64,000 bases of DNA from Sphingobacteriales bacterium JAD_PAG50586_3 (GTDB lineage: Bacteria > Bacteroidota > Bacteroidia > CAMBQF01): positions 1 through 64,000 of the forward strand of contig CP096135.1 in assembly GCA_023213195.1 (NCBI GenBank). The letters run 5' to 3'. Positions 12,195 to 22,582 of this stretch are shown piece by piece (position 1 is the first letter of the stretch; each line of letters opens with the position of its first letter). The notes beneath the pieces are model-generated. The model was not told where the DNA came from. It did no database searches and saw nothing but the letters and a program-made list of their open reading frames with translations. The translations under genes and the position numbers were made by a program.

Positions 12195-12788
12195 CTATTG
12201 ATTAAATATCAAAAACCAAATTAAAACGTGTAAGTAGTCTTTCAATTTATCACGCATTAGTTTAAGCGCCTTGCCCATGTGGTTTTCTACCGTTTTTACT
12301 GATATGCCAAGTTCATCGGCAATTTCGGCATATTTTAAGTTGCCAAAGCGGCTCATTTTAAATACTACGCCGCACTGCTCGGGCAGTTCTGCAATGGCAT
12401 CGTTAATAATAGCCTCCAGTTCTTTGCCCTGCACAATATCTGTAGTGCTATGGGTAGTAACATTAGCTGTGGCCTTGTAGCTATCGGCATACAGTTGCCT
12501 AACCTTGCCCTGCTTAATTTTATTAAGGCTGCTGTTGTGCACTGCCTTGTATAAATACGATTTTAACGTTGAGTTTACCTCAATGCTATCGCGCTTGGCC
12601 CATAATGAGTAAAATACCTGTTGCACTATTTCTTCAGCTTCATCAATATCGCCTAAAAACGAGTTGGCAAAACTGCACAGGCTTTGGTAGTAGCCTTTGA
12701 ACATTAGTTCAAAAGCCCGCTCATCGCCGTTGCGTATTGCTTGCCAATCTTGTATACCGTTAGTGCTCAACGTTAAGTTTATGGGCAC
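12195..12788 (-). CDS. ECF RNA polymerase sigma factor, Bacteroidetes type
   Basis: 197 residues. Region 2 (about 15-85: AFELMFKGYYQSLCSFANSF, DEAEEIVQQVFYSLWAKR) and region 4 (about 125-185: LPEQCGVVFKMSRFGNLKYAEIA, SVKTVENHMGKALKLMR) are both complete. It directs RNA polymerase to a small regulon that probably includes its own operon. GTG start at 12788. A TAtcTTTG hexamer-like element overlaps this start, so initiation further downstream cannot be excluded. First gene of a sigma-FecR-STN protein operon. Confidence 0.88.
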   Translation of the reverse strand: MPINLTLSTNGIQDWQAIRNGDERAFELMFKGYYQSLCSFANSFLGDIDEAEEIVQQVFYSLWAKRDSIEVNSTLKSYLYKAVHNSSLNKIKQGKVRQLYADSYKATANVTTHSTTDIVQGKELEAIINDAIAELPEQCGVVFKMSRFGNLKYAEIADELGISVKTVENHMGKALKLMRDKLKDYLHVLIWFLIFNQ

Positions 12789-12870
12789 AAAGATATATTT
12801 TTAAGGCTATCTGCTAGTAAGACAACTGTGGAATTAAATACCCCTACTCTACTAATGGAAAATAGTAAGA

Positions 12871-13274
12871 TTATTCTGCAAAAAGCAAACGTAGCTTTTC
12901 AATGCCTTTAATTTCTACGCAGGTTTGAAATTGAAGGGGCTTCTCAAAAAGCCTATAACCTGCGTATATTCTTCAGCCTTTTGCTTGTCGTAATTATCAA
13001 TAGACGATGTAACCATAATAATATAACAACGGGCAGCTATGTCGTACTCTTGTATGGCATCTAAAAAGCCCCAGCCATCTAGTACAGGCATATTAATATC
13101 AAGAAAAATAAGATAATTTGTGTCTGTGCTATTGTTAGTTATGATGTATTCTAATGCTTGGCTGCCATCGTTGGCCACTACATAGTTGCTGGCAGGTATG
13201 CTTTTAGCAAGTAAGCGCTTATGCATAAAAATAACCGTAGGGTCATCATCAACTAATAGTATCTCCAGTTTCAC
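12871..13274 (-). CDS. Response regulator receiver protein (frameshift near 12924)
   Basis: About 134 residues after one T is restored at 12924-12926, which turns the premature FNFKPA end into FNFKTCVEIKGIEKLRLLFAE. Single CheY-like receiver domain: acidic pair LLVDDDP at the N terminus, phospho-acceptor Asp in FLDINMPVLDGWGFL, conserved Thr/Ser in VTSS. No output domain, so it acts by protein contact. GTG start 1 bp after the stop of the upstream PAS sensor, so the two are translationally linked. Confidence 0.85.
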
Positions 13275-13275
13275 G

Positions 13276-15417
13276 CTATTGGCCTGTATTAACTACATCT
13301 GTTTTACTTACAATCTCCCTTATAACGTTATCAAGCTCTACTGATGATTCTTTAATTTTCATTAACATAACATCAAAGTCAAGCTCATCATCTTTTTCTT
13401 CCAACACATCAATCAACCCTAAAATACGGGCTAAAGGCGCGCGCACCAAGTGAGATTGCATCCAGGCAATTTTACGCAATTCTGTGTTAGATGCCTCTAA
13501 ATCTTCTGCCCTTTTTTGTATCTGTTCGTTTAGTTGGCGCAGTGTGTTGTTAGCACGCTCACGCTCTTCCTCCATCATTATAACGGGGGTAATATCATTA
13601 ATTTGAACAAGGCGCAGGCTCTTGTTATCTAAAACAACCTTATTGTTATAAACCTGTACGTTTATAATAGTACCATCTCGCTTTTCGTGTATGGTGTGCA
13701 GTTGGTAAAAATCGTTATCTCTGTTTCTTTCAATATTTTGGCGGGTTTTTTCCTGATCATATTCCGGGCGGATGGTTATAACATCCAATGCCCTCATTTC
13801 TTCCTCGGTATAGCCATAAAAATCAAGGGCCGCCTTATTAATCTCAATAAACTCAAATGTTTCATCGCTGTAGGTAAACATTGGTGTAGGACTAAGGTGA
13901 AACAGTGTGCGGTACCTTATTTCGCTTGCCTCAAGCAAATCTTTAGCCTTTTTCTGTGCACTAACATCAATAAAATTGTTTACCAAAGCGTTTACCCCAT
14001 CTACATGCAGTTGGTTTATTATAGTGCCTTCTACATGCATATACTCCCCATCTTTCTTAACTACTTTTGTGCGGTAATTTAATTTAACACCGGGGGTGTT
14101 TAGCGCGTTTGTGCTTAGCTTCAATGCATCTTGCTGGTCTTCGGGATGGGTAAAATGCAGCGGGCGTTTGCCTAAAACTTCCTCGGGCTGGTAACCTAAC
14201 AGTTTGGTAAACGATGGGCTAACATAGGTAACCTCCCTGTTAGCATCCATCAGCACAATCATATCTTCACTATTTTCTATAAGAGACCTAAAACGCTTTT
14301 CACTTGCCTCCAGGCTTTCTTGCGCCTTTTTACGTGCTGTAATGTCTATAGACGACACAAACACACCGTACAAGTTATTATTGTTATCGTAGGCCGGTTT
14401 AAAACGGTTTAGGTAAACATGGTTTATCCCATCGGGGCCGGGTACTGTTATTTCAGTTTCCAACGTTTCACCAGCCAACACCTTTTTGTATATCTCTTTT
14501 ACAATTTCCCTGCGTTCAGGCAGCACATAATCTATAATATTGTCGCCCCTTTTTACCTCTTTGTTAAAGAAAGCCTTGTAGCGCTGAGCAAACTGGTTAT
14601 TATACATAACTATGCTAAGCTCTTTGTCTATAAGAGAAAAACTTTCTTCGGTACTCCTTATTAATATGTCCTTTTCTTCTTCCGATTTTTTCCGTTCAGA
14701 GATATCAAGCATTATCGTACTAACACGCTCTTCGCCTAAACTATTGCGAAAAATTACCGATGAAAATTCGCAAGGGAAATACTCCCCGTTTTTTCTTATC
14801 CCTGTAATTTCTCCCCTTACTTTACCTTCAACCGCACGGGTACTTAAATACTTTTCCAATTTAGGGTCGGCCAGGTCTACAATACCTTGGCGACCTATTT
14901 TTCTTAGCTCTTCTACCGTGTAGCCAAACATTTGCTCTGCACCTTTATTGGCCTCTAAAATAGTGCCATTTTGCAAGTTTAAAAATATGGCATTTATTGA
15001 GTTTTCTTTTATTGATTCAAAATCCCTGGCACCCTCTTCTAACTCGGCAATATACTTGTTGCGGCTAAGAGCTATGCTAATTATGTTTTGTAATGATAGT
15101 TGTTCTGCGCTCTTTACATTAATATACTCACATGCACCATGCTCCATAGCCTGCGGCAATAAGTTGTTATTACCACTATCAGCTACAACAATTATTGGTA
15201 AATTTTTAAAATGTTGTTTAATGGTAAAAATACTTTCAATACTATTTTTATTGGCTAACGAAAGAAAAATAAAGCTGGGATTAAAATCAATAGCAGGAGA
15301 AAAATCAGCGGCAGAGTTTAAGTGAAATACAGGCACACCCTCTTTGCTAAGCAGCCCTTTAATTGCTGCAAAATCACTCCCATCTTCGTCAATAACTAAA
15401 AACCTCCCGTTTAACAT
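13276..15417 (-). CDS. Multi-PAS sensor protein with HisKA-like helix but no ATPase domain
   Basis: 713 residues. The N-terminal about 120 residues have receiver-like folding (RFLVIDEDGSDFAAIKGLL) but the phospho-acceptor position reads FLSLANK, without Asp. Four PAS domains follow (about 125-245, 250-365, 370-490, 495-615), each closing with D-I(S/T)xRK-type linkers. The C terminus has a coiled coil and a HisKA-like segment IAWMQSHLVRAPLARILGL, then ends at KTDVVNTGQ without any HATPase_c domain. The gene stops naturally just before the response regulator, so this is not an obvious truncation. It may signal through the adjacent receiver with a kinase supplied in trans, or act as a dimerising sensor only. 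Confidence 0.82.
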   Translation of the reverse strand: MLNGRFLVIDEDGSDFAAIKGLLSKEGVPVFHLNSAADFSPAIDFNPSFIFLSLANKNSIESIFTIKQHFKNLPIIVVADSGNNNLLPQAMEHGACEYINVKSAEQLSLQNIISIALSRNKYIAELEEGARDFESIKENSINAIFLNLQNGTILEANKGAEQMFGYTVEELRKIGRQGIVDLADPKLEKYLSTRAVEGKVRGEITGIRKNGEYFPCEFSSVIFRNSLGEERVSTIMLDISERKKSEEEKDILIRSTEESFSLIDKELSIVMYNNQFAQRYKAFFNKEVKRGDNIIDYVLPERREIVKEIYKKVLAGETLETEITVPGPDGINHVYLNRFKPAYDNNNNLYGVFVSSIDITARKKAQESLEASEKRFRSLIENSEDMIVLMDANREVTYVSPSFTKLLGYQPEEVLGKRPLHFTHPEDQQDALKLSTNALNTPGVKLNYRTKVVKKDGEYMHVEGTIINQLHVDGVNALVNNFIDVSAQKKAKDLLEASEIRYRTLFHLSPTPMFTYSDETFEFIEINKAALDFYGYTEEEMRALDVITIRPEYDQEKTRQNIERNRDNDFYQLHTIHEKRDGTIINVQVYNNKVVLDNKSLRLVQINDITPVIMMEEERERANNTLRQLNEQIQKRAEDLEASNTELRKIAWMQSHLVRAPLARILGLIDVLEEKDDELDFDVMLMKIKESSVELDNVIREIVSKTDVVNTGQ

Positions 15418-15689
15418 ACACTATCATTAAAAAAGCACTAAATTCTATAAAGACTAATAAGACTAAAACAACGGCTAACTAACTGATACAAGCCTATATA
15501 GATTGAATTATATTAATATACAATTGCAAAGGTATACTATTTTGCCGAAACATTAAATTTTGATTAAAAAAACAAGCTTGACAGTTGTTATTGGCTATAT
15601 ATTACTTATAAGTTTAGCTTACATCCATCTTATAGAGAGTTGGCAACCTAAGCACAAACAGGTTAATTATAGTTTAATTTTTAAATTTT
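15418..15689. other. Intergenic region upstream of the PAS sensor
   Basis: AT-rich, 270 bp, with no ORF and no recognised RNA. It lies between the start of the PAS sensor gene and the terminator of the TonB-dependent receptor, so the sensor's promoter should be here, but I do not see a convincing TTTG/TAnnTTTG pair. Confidence 0.4.
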
Positions 15690-15728
15690 AAAAAAGCCCC
15701 TACACCATTATGGTACAGGGGCTTTACT
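15690..15728 (-). terminator. Rho-independent terminator after the TonB-dependent receptor
   Basis: Read on the minus strand, a stem of AAGCCCCT / AGGGGCTT enclosing GTACCATAATGGTGT is followed by TTTTTTAAAATTT. It lies about 75 bp past the receptor stop. Confidence 0.8.
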
Positions 15729-15802
15729 AAACGAAACTAACAAAAAACTATCTTTACCTCATCCCCTAACCCCTTCTCCTAAAGAGAGAAGGGGGACTAA
15801 AA

Positions 15803-18187
15803 TTAAAATTCTAGCCTATAGCTTAAAATGGGAATTAAAGGTGTTTGGTACCATGTTTTTACCTGGCCTTTAGCTAAATCAAAATAAGTACCCCCAACAT
15901 TTTGCCTGCTGGTAACATTTTGTATATCAAGCGCAACGGTGCTTGTTAGTTTTTTATAATTGCGTTTTAGGCTAAAGCGAACATCTATACGGTAGTAGCT
16001 TTTGTTTTGATCGCTGTAGGCCTGGTCTTCGTGGTAAACAACTTCGCCGCGGCTAACAGACTCTGCCACATTTATAGGTGTGTTGCGCATTCCGCCAGCA
16101 TAAAGGGCCTTTATGTTGACGCCGATAATACGGCCTTTACGTTTTTCAGACAATGTCCACTCTTTGCCTGCAGTAAAAGCCATGTTGTAGTTGCCATTGT
16201 AGCGGGTGTTGCGCCAAACATTATCCTGCGCTTTGTAAGTAGAGTTGTATACTGATGTTGATAGCAGGAAGTAAAAACCTTTGTTAAGAAACTGCTCAAA
16301 GGTAACTTCGGCACCCATATTGCGGCCCTTGCCCTTGTTTACCAGGGTATCTATTACAAAACCATATTGGTTATTTATGATAGAAAAAGTGCTGTTGGGG
16401 TTAGCGCTAACGGGTATATTATACAGGTGTTGGTAGTAGCCTTCTACCTTAATATGCAGGTTCTCGGTAAGCATACGGTCGTAGCCCAAAACAAGGTGCT
16501 GCGCTTTTGAAAGGCCCATTTTTTCGTTAGGGCGGTAGCGGGTACCATCGGGTAGTTCAAAATCGGCAAAGTAAACACCAATAGGTTGTATTTGGCTGTG
16601 CAGGCCATAGCCCAGGCTTAGCGACTGGCGGCTGTCTATAGCGTATTTTAACGATGCCCGGGGCTCTACTGAGTATGTATTGTTAAGCATCAACTGTAAA
16701 AAATGCAGGCCGGTGTTCAGGGTAAGTTTTTCGCTTATGCGGTAGTTCCATTGGGTAAAAGCTTGTAACGTTTGGGTATTGCCTTTGCTGTTTAGCTGGG
16801 TTACAAATACATTGCTGCTATCGTCTAGGTATTTTTGGTTTAACCCATAAAACAACTGGTTTACTATAACCCCAGAACGTATGCTGTGGCGCGAGTTAAA
16901 CTTATAGGTAAGTGTAGAGCTCAAGGGTATATTTATTGATGCCGAATTTTTCCCTGTAGGTTTCGTAGGGATTAAAATCAGTACTTAGGGTTTCTTCTTT
17001 GTAGCCATTACCCACACCCGATGCCAGCAATACCGTTTTTATATATGCCTTATCGTTTAAGGGCATGGTGTGTGTTAGCCCCACTGCACTGGTGTTAGCA
17101 TAAAACAGGCTATTTTTGCGCATAAATTCATTGTCCCACAGCGATGTGTCGCGCTTTGCATCGGTAGTTTGTTTACTAAGGCCGCCAAAGCCAAACAACG
17201 TAAAGCTGCCCGCCTTTTTGGTAGGGAAAGAAAAATTGAACGACAGGTCTTGAAAGGTTGTAACGGCATCGCCAATATTTACCCCTATTTTAGACAAGAC
17301 GCCTAATGTAGAGTAGCGGTAGTTAATAAGGTAAGAACCGCCATAGCCTTTTTAAAAGGGCCTTCGGCGGCGGCATCAATGCCCAGCACACCTATTTGGA
17401 ATGTGTATTCGTGTTTCTCGTTATTGCCTTTGCGCAACCGTAAATCAAACACACCCGATAGCACGTTGCCATATTCTGATGCAAAAGCGCCCGTGCTAAA
17501 ATCAGAATTAGAAAGCAACTGCGAACTTAATATTGACACCCCTCCGCCAACAGTACCAACGTTTGAAAAGTGGTTGGGGTTGGGTATTTCAACACCCTCC
17601 ATACGATACAGCAAGCCATTGGGCGAGTTGCCACGGATGGAGATTTGGTTGTTGCCATCATCGGTAGACAATATGCCCGTAAACGATGTTACCATGCGGG
17701 AGGGGTCGTTTACGGCGGCGGCATATTTCTGTGTTTCTTCTACCGAGAAAGTGCGCACACTAACTACAGAAAGGTCGTTAAGGGGCTTGTTCTTTTCCAG
17801 CTTATCAGTAATAACAACCTCTTTGCCCTGTATTACATTTTCTTCCAGAGTAACCTTTAGTACGGTTTCCTTACCAGAGTTTACGGTAATATTGGGTACT
17901 ACCATTTCTTTATAACCTATAAATGTTATTTTGATAGATTGCTTACCCACAGGCACGTTTAGCAATTTGAAATTGCCGTCGGCATCGGTAGTAGTGCCAA
18001 TTAGCGGGTTAGAGCCCACCAAAACCACTGCCGCACCGGGAAGTGGGGTCTCTGATATTTTATCGGTTACCGTTCCGCGAATGGTTTGGGTAAGTGTTTG
18101 TGCATTTAGGTTTGCACCTATTAATACTACTAATACTATCAAAAAAAGCAGTATTAAATTGATGTTTAATTTTTTAGGATAATACAT
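15803..18187 (-). CDS. TonB-dependent outer-membrane receptor (two frameshifts)
   Basis: About 794 residues in three frames. Breaks are at 17347-17348 (one G lost: EGPFKK joins GYGGSYLINYRYSTLG) and at about 16925 (one base gained in CCC: KYTL joins SSTLTYKF). It begins with a membrane-anchor/signal helix and a carboxypeptidase-regulatory-like domain (IRGTVTDKISETPLPGAAVV). The plug follows (RTFSVEETQKYAAAVNDPSR, ISIRGNSPNGLLYRMEGVEI), then the barrel, ending in the aromatic C-terminal strand SYRLEF. It takes up a ligand at the outer membrane using TonB energy; the substrate is unknown. No SusD partner is adjacent, which argues against a standard glycan PUL. Confidence 0.87.
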
Positions 18188-18205
18188 GGTTTTTAGGTTT
18201 GAGCC

Positions 18206-18246
18206 CCACTCCCTAAATCCCTCTCCCCGAAGGAGAGAGGGACTTT
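18206..18246. repeat. CTCCCTAAATCCCTCTCCCC... repeat
   Basis: Short hairpin module CCCTCTCCCCGAAGGAGAGAGGG, matching the repeat family found across the window, directly upstream of the TonB-dependent receptor gene. A related copy (CCCCTTCTCCTAAAGAGAGAAGGGG) sits just past that receptor's stop at about 15770-15797. Confidence 0.5.
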
Positions 18247-18342
18247 AAAATATGTGGGAATTATTTTTATATGATTAAGACAATTAAGTTTGAGTACACC
18301 CCTATTGGTATTCTAAATTTTTTAATTACCGATTACCAACTA

Positions 18343-19700
18343 CTATAAGAACCTGAAGGCTACTTTGCCACCCACCCAGCCGCTTAGGTGCAGGCCGTTA
18401 TCAAACTTATGGTTGTATAGGGTGTAGGGTGCAAGGGTTTTGAAATAGCTGTCGTAAGCATCGGCTTCGGTATCAACCAAAAAACATTTAGCACAGGGCC
18501 TGCGGCTACTTTTACCTTTTTGGTAATGGCATACTCAACCCCTATATACAGCTTGTTTAGCATGTTTAAGTTGTTGAAATATTTACCGTGGCTCATTTGG
18601 TTTGAGGTAAGGTCAAAGTCGAGGTTTACGCGGTTAGATAAGCGTGCCGATGTTCCAATACCATAGCCAAAGGTCCATTTAACACTATCGCTCGGTACGG
18701 GCACCATACCGGCAGTAAATATGTTGTGGAACTGACGCGTACCGGTGCGGAACGCCAGGTTTAAATACCCAAGCTCATCGCCTGATAGTTCCAGTTGATG
18801 AACGCCCGTGCGCACAAAAGTGAAGAAGCCAATGGGTACGCCTGTGCTAACAGTATCAGAAAAGTTGAACGGTGCCAGTTGAAGGCCCTTAACATCTTTA
18901 CTGTAGTTGATTAAGCCTGCAATTTGTGTTTTGGCACTGCCCTTGCGGGTAAAGTTTATAAGGCCCGCTATTTGCGCGGTGCGACTAATGGTATCGGCAT
19001 AGTTAATTAAGCCCGCCAGTTGTAGGCCGTTATTTTTGTAGTGCGCATAATTTATAGCGCCTGCAGCCATTAAACCGGCTTTGTGGTATTTGGCTACATT
19101 TATATAGCCTGCTACGGCAGCGCCGGTGGTGGTATCGCCCAGTACGTTTATAAAGCCCGACGCCTGAAAACCCTGGGTGTTGCCGCTATTAACATTAACA
19201 AAACCGGCAGCCATAAAGCCATCGGTAGTGCCGCCGTTTACGTTGGCAAAGCCCGCAGCCTGAAAACCCTTTACACTACCTTTGGTAACATTTACAAACC
19301 CGGCCGATTGAAAACCATCTACCTTACCCCCTACTATGTTAGTAAAGCCGGCGGCCTGAAAACCTTTTACATTGCCGCCTACTATATTGGCAAAACCGGC
19401 AGCTTGGAAGCCCCGCATATTGCCTTTGTTGGTGTTGGCTATAGCGCCCACCTCAAAACCATTGGTGCCTAATGAGTGGCCTGCCAGCACGTTTATAGAA
19501 ACCCTGTTTATGGTTTTACCGGCATACGTACCGTTAGTGCCTATAAAAGGCAAAAACGATAGTTGTACGTTTTGATAAATGGTATCGCTGCCTGTGGACT
19601 TTTTAGTAGTGTCTACAGGTGTTTGCGCGTTAAGGGTTAAAGAGAATAGCAGGGTAGCAAATACTATAATTGCTTTACTTAGTTGTGTATAGTTGTACAT
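18343..19700 (-). CDS. Secreted surface-repeat protein, paralogue of the STN protein (frameshift near 18479)
   Basis: About 452 residues after one base is restored in the A-run 18479-18484, which extends the product to GGKVAFRFL and the stop at 18343. Signal peptide (MYNYTQLSKAIIVFATLLFSLTLNAQ region). About ten repeats of GFQAAGFANIVGG type follow, then QIAGLINY-type units and a barrel-like C-terminal third. The C-terminal sections (APFNFSDTVSTGVPIG, HQLELSGDELGYLNLAFRTG) closely match those of the protein at 9249-11167, but the STN and carboxypeptidase-like domains are missing. Likely surface-exposed or outer-membrane; function unknown. Confidence 0.72.
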
Positions 19701-19868
19701 AATATTGTTGTTTTACGATACTATGACAACTACCTTTGATGATACCCCTATTAGGTAACTAAAAATTTATAGATAAAGAGATAAAAAGTAAAACTAGTGG
19801 CAGGTGATGCTTCGGTAGTTTTAACAGCGGCGGCGGAAATCAAGGCGAAAATTATTGAAAACAAAAAA

Positions 19869-19890
19869 GCCCCCAAATAAATTTGGGGGC
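19869..19890 (-). terminator. Terminator after tRNA-Lys
   Basis: Stem GCCCCCAAAT/ATTTGGGGGC with a short loop, followed on the minus strand by TTTTTTG. It lies 6 bp past the 3' end of tRNA-Lys. Confidence 0.8.
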
Positions 19891-19896
19891 TTTTTG

Positions 19897-19969
19897 TGAT
19901 CCCGCTGGGACTCGAACCCAGGGCCCATACATTAAAAGTGTATTGCTCTACCAGCTGAGCTACGGAATC
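19897..19969 (-). tRNA. tRNA-Lys (anticodon TTT)
   Basis: 73-nt cloverleaf on the minus strand. The acceptor stem GATTCCG pairs with CGGGATC (one T-G wobble). The D-arm is AGCTCAGCTGGTAGAGC. The anticodon loop CTTTTAA carries TTT. The T-arm contains GGGTTCGAGTCCC, and the discriminator is A. CCA is not encoded. Confidence 0.95.
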
Positions 19970-20057
19970 GGACCTTGCTTTTGTGTAAAAGCGGGTGCAA
20001 AGATATTGATTTATCTGAAAAACCCAACCCTTAAAGCAAAAAAACTTAAAAAACTTG

Positions 20058-21241
20058 CTATCCCTTATCAGTATTGTGTTCTGAGCCTAGTATCGGAGCC
20101 CTTTCGTAGGGTGCAGCACGGTCAAACAGGTATCTATAGGTTATCCAGGTGCGCCAGTTAGAGAACCCCAAATTATCGCGCAACTTTAGCATTTTAGGGT
20201 TAAAATCGCCTATCCAGCATATTATAGTGGTATCATACCGTTTAAGGGGCAATATGGTATAATGGCCATGTATAACCAAGGCTGCTTCAACACCACGGCC
20301 CTGAAAATCTCTGGCTACACCAAACACTATACCCAGCATAATGCGCGATGTGCGGGCGTATTTGTGATACAAAAACTTCAACTTACCAATTAAATTGAGT
20401 TTGCCATTTAAGTACCTAAAGGTTTGGTTAAGCTCGGGTATGTTTACATAAAAGGCTATGGGCCTGTCGTTGTAATAACTAAACAAAACAATATCCTTAT
20501 CTACCAGTGGTTTTAGCTTTTGCATGGCTTTCTGCGCCGACTCTAGTGTCATTTCTTTAAACCCATCATGCCCACCCCATGCATCGTTGTAAACTGTCAT
20601 AAAATCCTGGGCCACCTTATCCCAACTCATGCCGCGTATGTTGATTGTTTTAAAGTTGGGGTCTTTGCGTATTTCTTCGCTTTTATCAAAATAAACCTGC
20701 TGGGCGCTCTCCATGGGGCGTTTTACAGCATACTGCTCAAAGTAGAGCTTAAACCCATAATTCTCGAACAACGTGCGGTAATACGGCGGGTTGTAGTTCA
20801 TGCTATAAATATTAGGGTCGGTAAAGTTTTCTACCAATAACCCCCAAAAGGTATCTCGTTCGCCAAAGTTTACCGGGCCATCCATTGCTTCCATTCCCTG
20901 CCCTTTAAGCCACTCTTTGCAGGTGTCGAACAGCATGTTGGCAGCTTCCTGATTATCTATACACTCAAAAAGCCCATGCCGCCGGTTGGTTGCTTGTAGG
21001 TATTGGCGGTGCGGTCGTTTACAAAGGCAGCGGTGCGGCCAATAAGTTCGCCTGCATTGTTATACAGCAAAAAGCGCGTAGCGCGGCCGTGCTTGAAAAA
21101 TTTATTCTTCTCCGGGTCAAATATCCGTTCTATATCTGATTCTATATGGGGGATAAAGTTGGGGTCGTTTTTGTAGAACCCATAATACATTTTAACCCAT
21201 GTTTTGCCCTGCTCGGAGGTGCTTACTTCTACAATCTTCAT
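20058..21241 (-). CDS. GNAT-like N-acetyltransferase family protein (frameshift near 20967)
   Basis: About 394 residues after one base is restored in the A-run 20967-20971, where GGMGF joins FECIDNQEAANMLFDTCKEW. It resembles the large GNAT-like proteins widespread in Bacteroidota. The N-terminal part reads MKIVEVSTSEQGKTWVKMYY and FFKHGRATRFLLYNNAGELIGR. The acetyl-CoA-type region GVARDFQGRGVEAALVIHG is near 310-330, and the C terminus NLGFSNWRTWITYRYLF. Cytoplasmic; acceptor substrate unknown. Confidence 0.75.
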
Positions 21242-21476
21242 AGGCGCTAAGGTAAAAAATATGTGTTGTTTCGATTAAAATTTCTATTGTACCCTATTTA
21301 CATAATTTAAGCACTATAATAATAAAGATTAGAAAGCGTTATCAGCCAAAGCCTTGCGTTAGATAAAATGATGTGTTAGGCCAAATAAACTTGCAACGGC
21401 ACAAATCCCATTTTATCAAGCAAAATTTAACACTAAAAAACTTGCATTTTTGGCTAAAAAAGCTAATTTAGCAATG
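21242..21476. other. Intergenic region between the GNAT gene and the RHS cassette array
   Basis: AT-rich, no ORF. It should hold the promoter of the minus-strand GNAT gene and whatever drives the plus-strand RHS tip. I see no recognised RNA. Confidence 0.35.
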
Positions 21477-21494
21477 CTAAACCGTTCTTTGAAA
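21477..21494 (+). repeat. 18-bp boundary repeat of the RHS cassette array (left copy)
   Basis: CTAAACCGTTCTTTGAAA, exactly repeated in inverted orientation at 26660-26677. In both places it stands at the 5' boundary of homology to an RHS core (…TACTATxCCTTTGGxAGCCC follows within about 40 bp). The core GTTCTTTGAAA is also close to bacterial boxA-type antitermination sequences. Confidence 0.7.
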
Positions 21495-21549
21495 TACCTA
21501 GTTGCGTAAGACAAAACATCTTGTCTATTACTATTCCTTTGGTAGCCCA

Positions 21550-22582
21550 ATGACCAGCCGCACGGTAGACCAAGGCAGGTTACCGGTTTGGGTTTAATGG
21601 GAAAGAGAATGATGGGGAAACTTCTACGCAGGATTATGGGATGCGTATTTATAACCCTGGCTTAGGCAAGTTCCTAAGTGTGGATCCTTTGAGAAAAAAT
21701 TATCCTTGGTACACACCCTATCAATTTGCAGGAAATACTCCAATACAAGCAACTGACTTAGACGGAGCTGAGGAATACCATTATTCTTTAAGTTTTGATA
21801 AAGATGGAAAGCCAATACTGACGTTTTTATATACCGAAAATTGGACTTTAGTATGCATGTTCGGTGAAGACGAGTATAATCCAAATTTTAAATTTGTTGT
21901 ACACACTGGTGTAACCTATACAGCAGCTATTAATGAACGAGTATGGGACGAAGAAATTGTATTTAATTATTATGATCCAGATGATTTTATTGCAGCAAAA
22001 ACTGCTATTACCCCACAAGATATTCAGGATAAAATAAAATCGAATAGGTTCTGGAATACCGTAGCTGCGGGTTTTCAAAATGTAGGTGATGAAATTAGAT
22101 CAAATGGTGTGGGTGGTGGAAGATCACCAAGACGCCCTTCTAATAATACTCCTGCGTCTAATAGGAGAGCAAGAACAGCACCTAATAAAAAAATTACTTT
22201 AAAAGACAATTCCCCTCAAGAGAATCTGCCCAAATTTAAACCAACAATAAACAAAGGAAAATTAAATATACCAGGTAGAACAACCACAACCACAAACATG
22301 GATTTTGTCATTACAAATGACGGACAATTGCATATAGGACAGGGTCATTATAGCCTGTCAGGTAATGCCAATTCTGTATTAGCAGCGGGGCAATTAAAAA
22401 TATCAAACGGGACCGTTAAGCTCATAAACAATAGTTCTGGACATTATCAACCGACAATACAACAAGGCATGCAAGCTATTAAATATTTAAATAACTTAGG
22501 GGTTGACACTAGTAAATCACATATAATAATGTATAATAGCCAAGGGAAGCAAGAACTACATATAACCCCTAAAAAAGAATGA
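21550..22582 (+). CDS. RHS C-terminal tip 1 with candidate toxin domain (frameshift near 21582)
   Basis: About 343 residues. The first part is the RHS repeat-associated core: SFGSPMTSRT, then after removal of one extra T near 21582 RYRFGFNGKENDGE, then MRIYNPGLGKFLSVDPL, YTPYQFAGNTP and DLDGAE. The variable tip follows. Its last about 90 residues (FVITNDGQLHIGQGHYSLSG ... NNSSGHYQPTIQQGMQAIKY) form a compact domain with repeated GHY motifs that I take as the toxin; I cannot name its activity. No upstream RHS shell exists, so this is an orphan tip. The most likely start is the ATG at 21550. Its stop overlaps the next gene. Confidence 0.68.

Noticed and set aside
15803..18187. SusC of a polysaccharide utilisation locus
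   Set aside because: No SusD-like gene follows and the GH13 enzyme is 9 kb away, so only a generic TonB-dependent receptor is claimed.
19883..20161. 92-codon plus-strand ORF
   Set aside because: It crosses tRNA-Lys and the antisense end of the GNAT gene.
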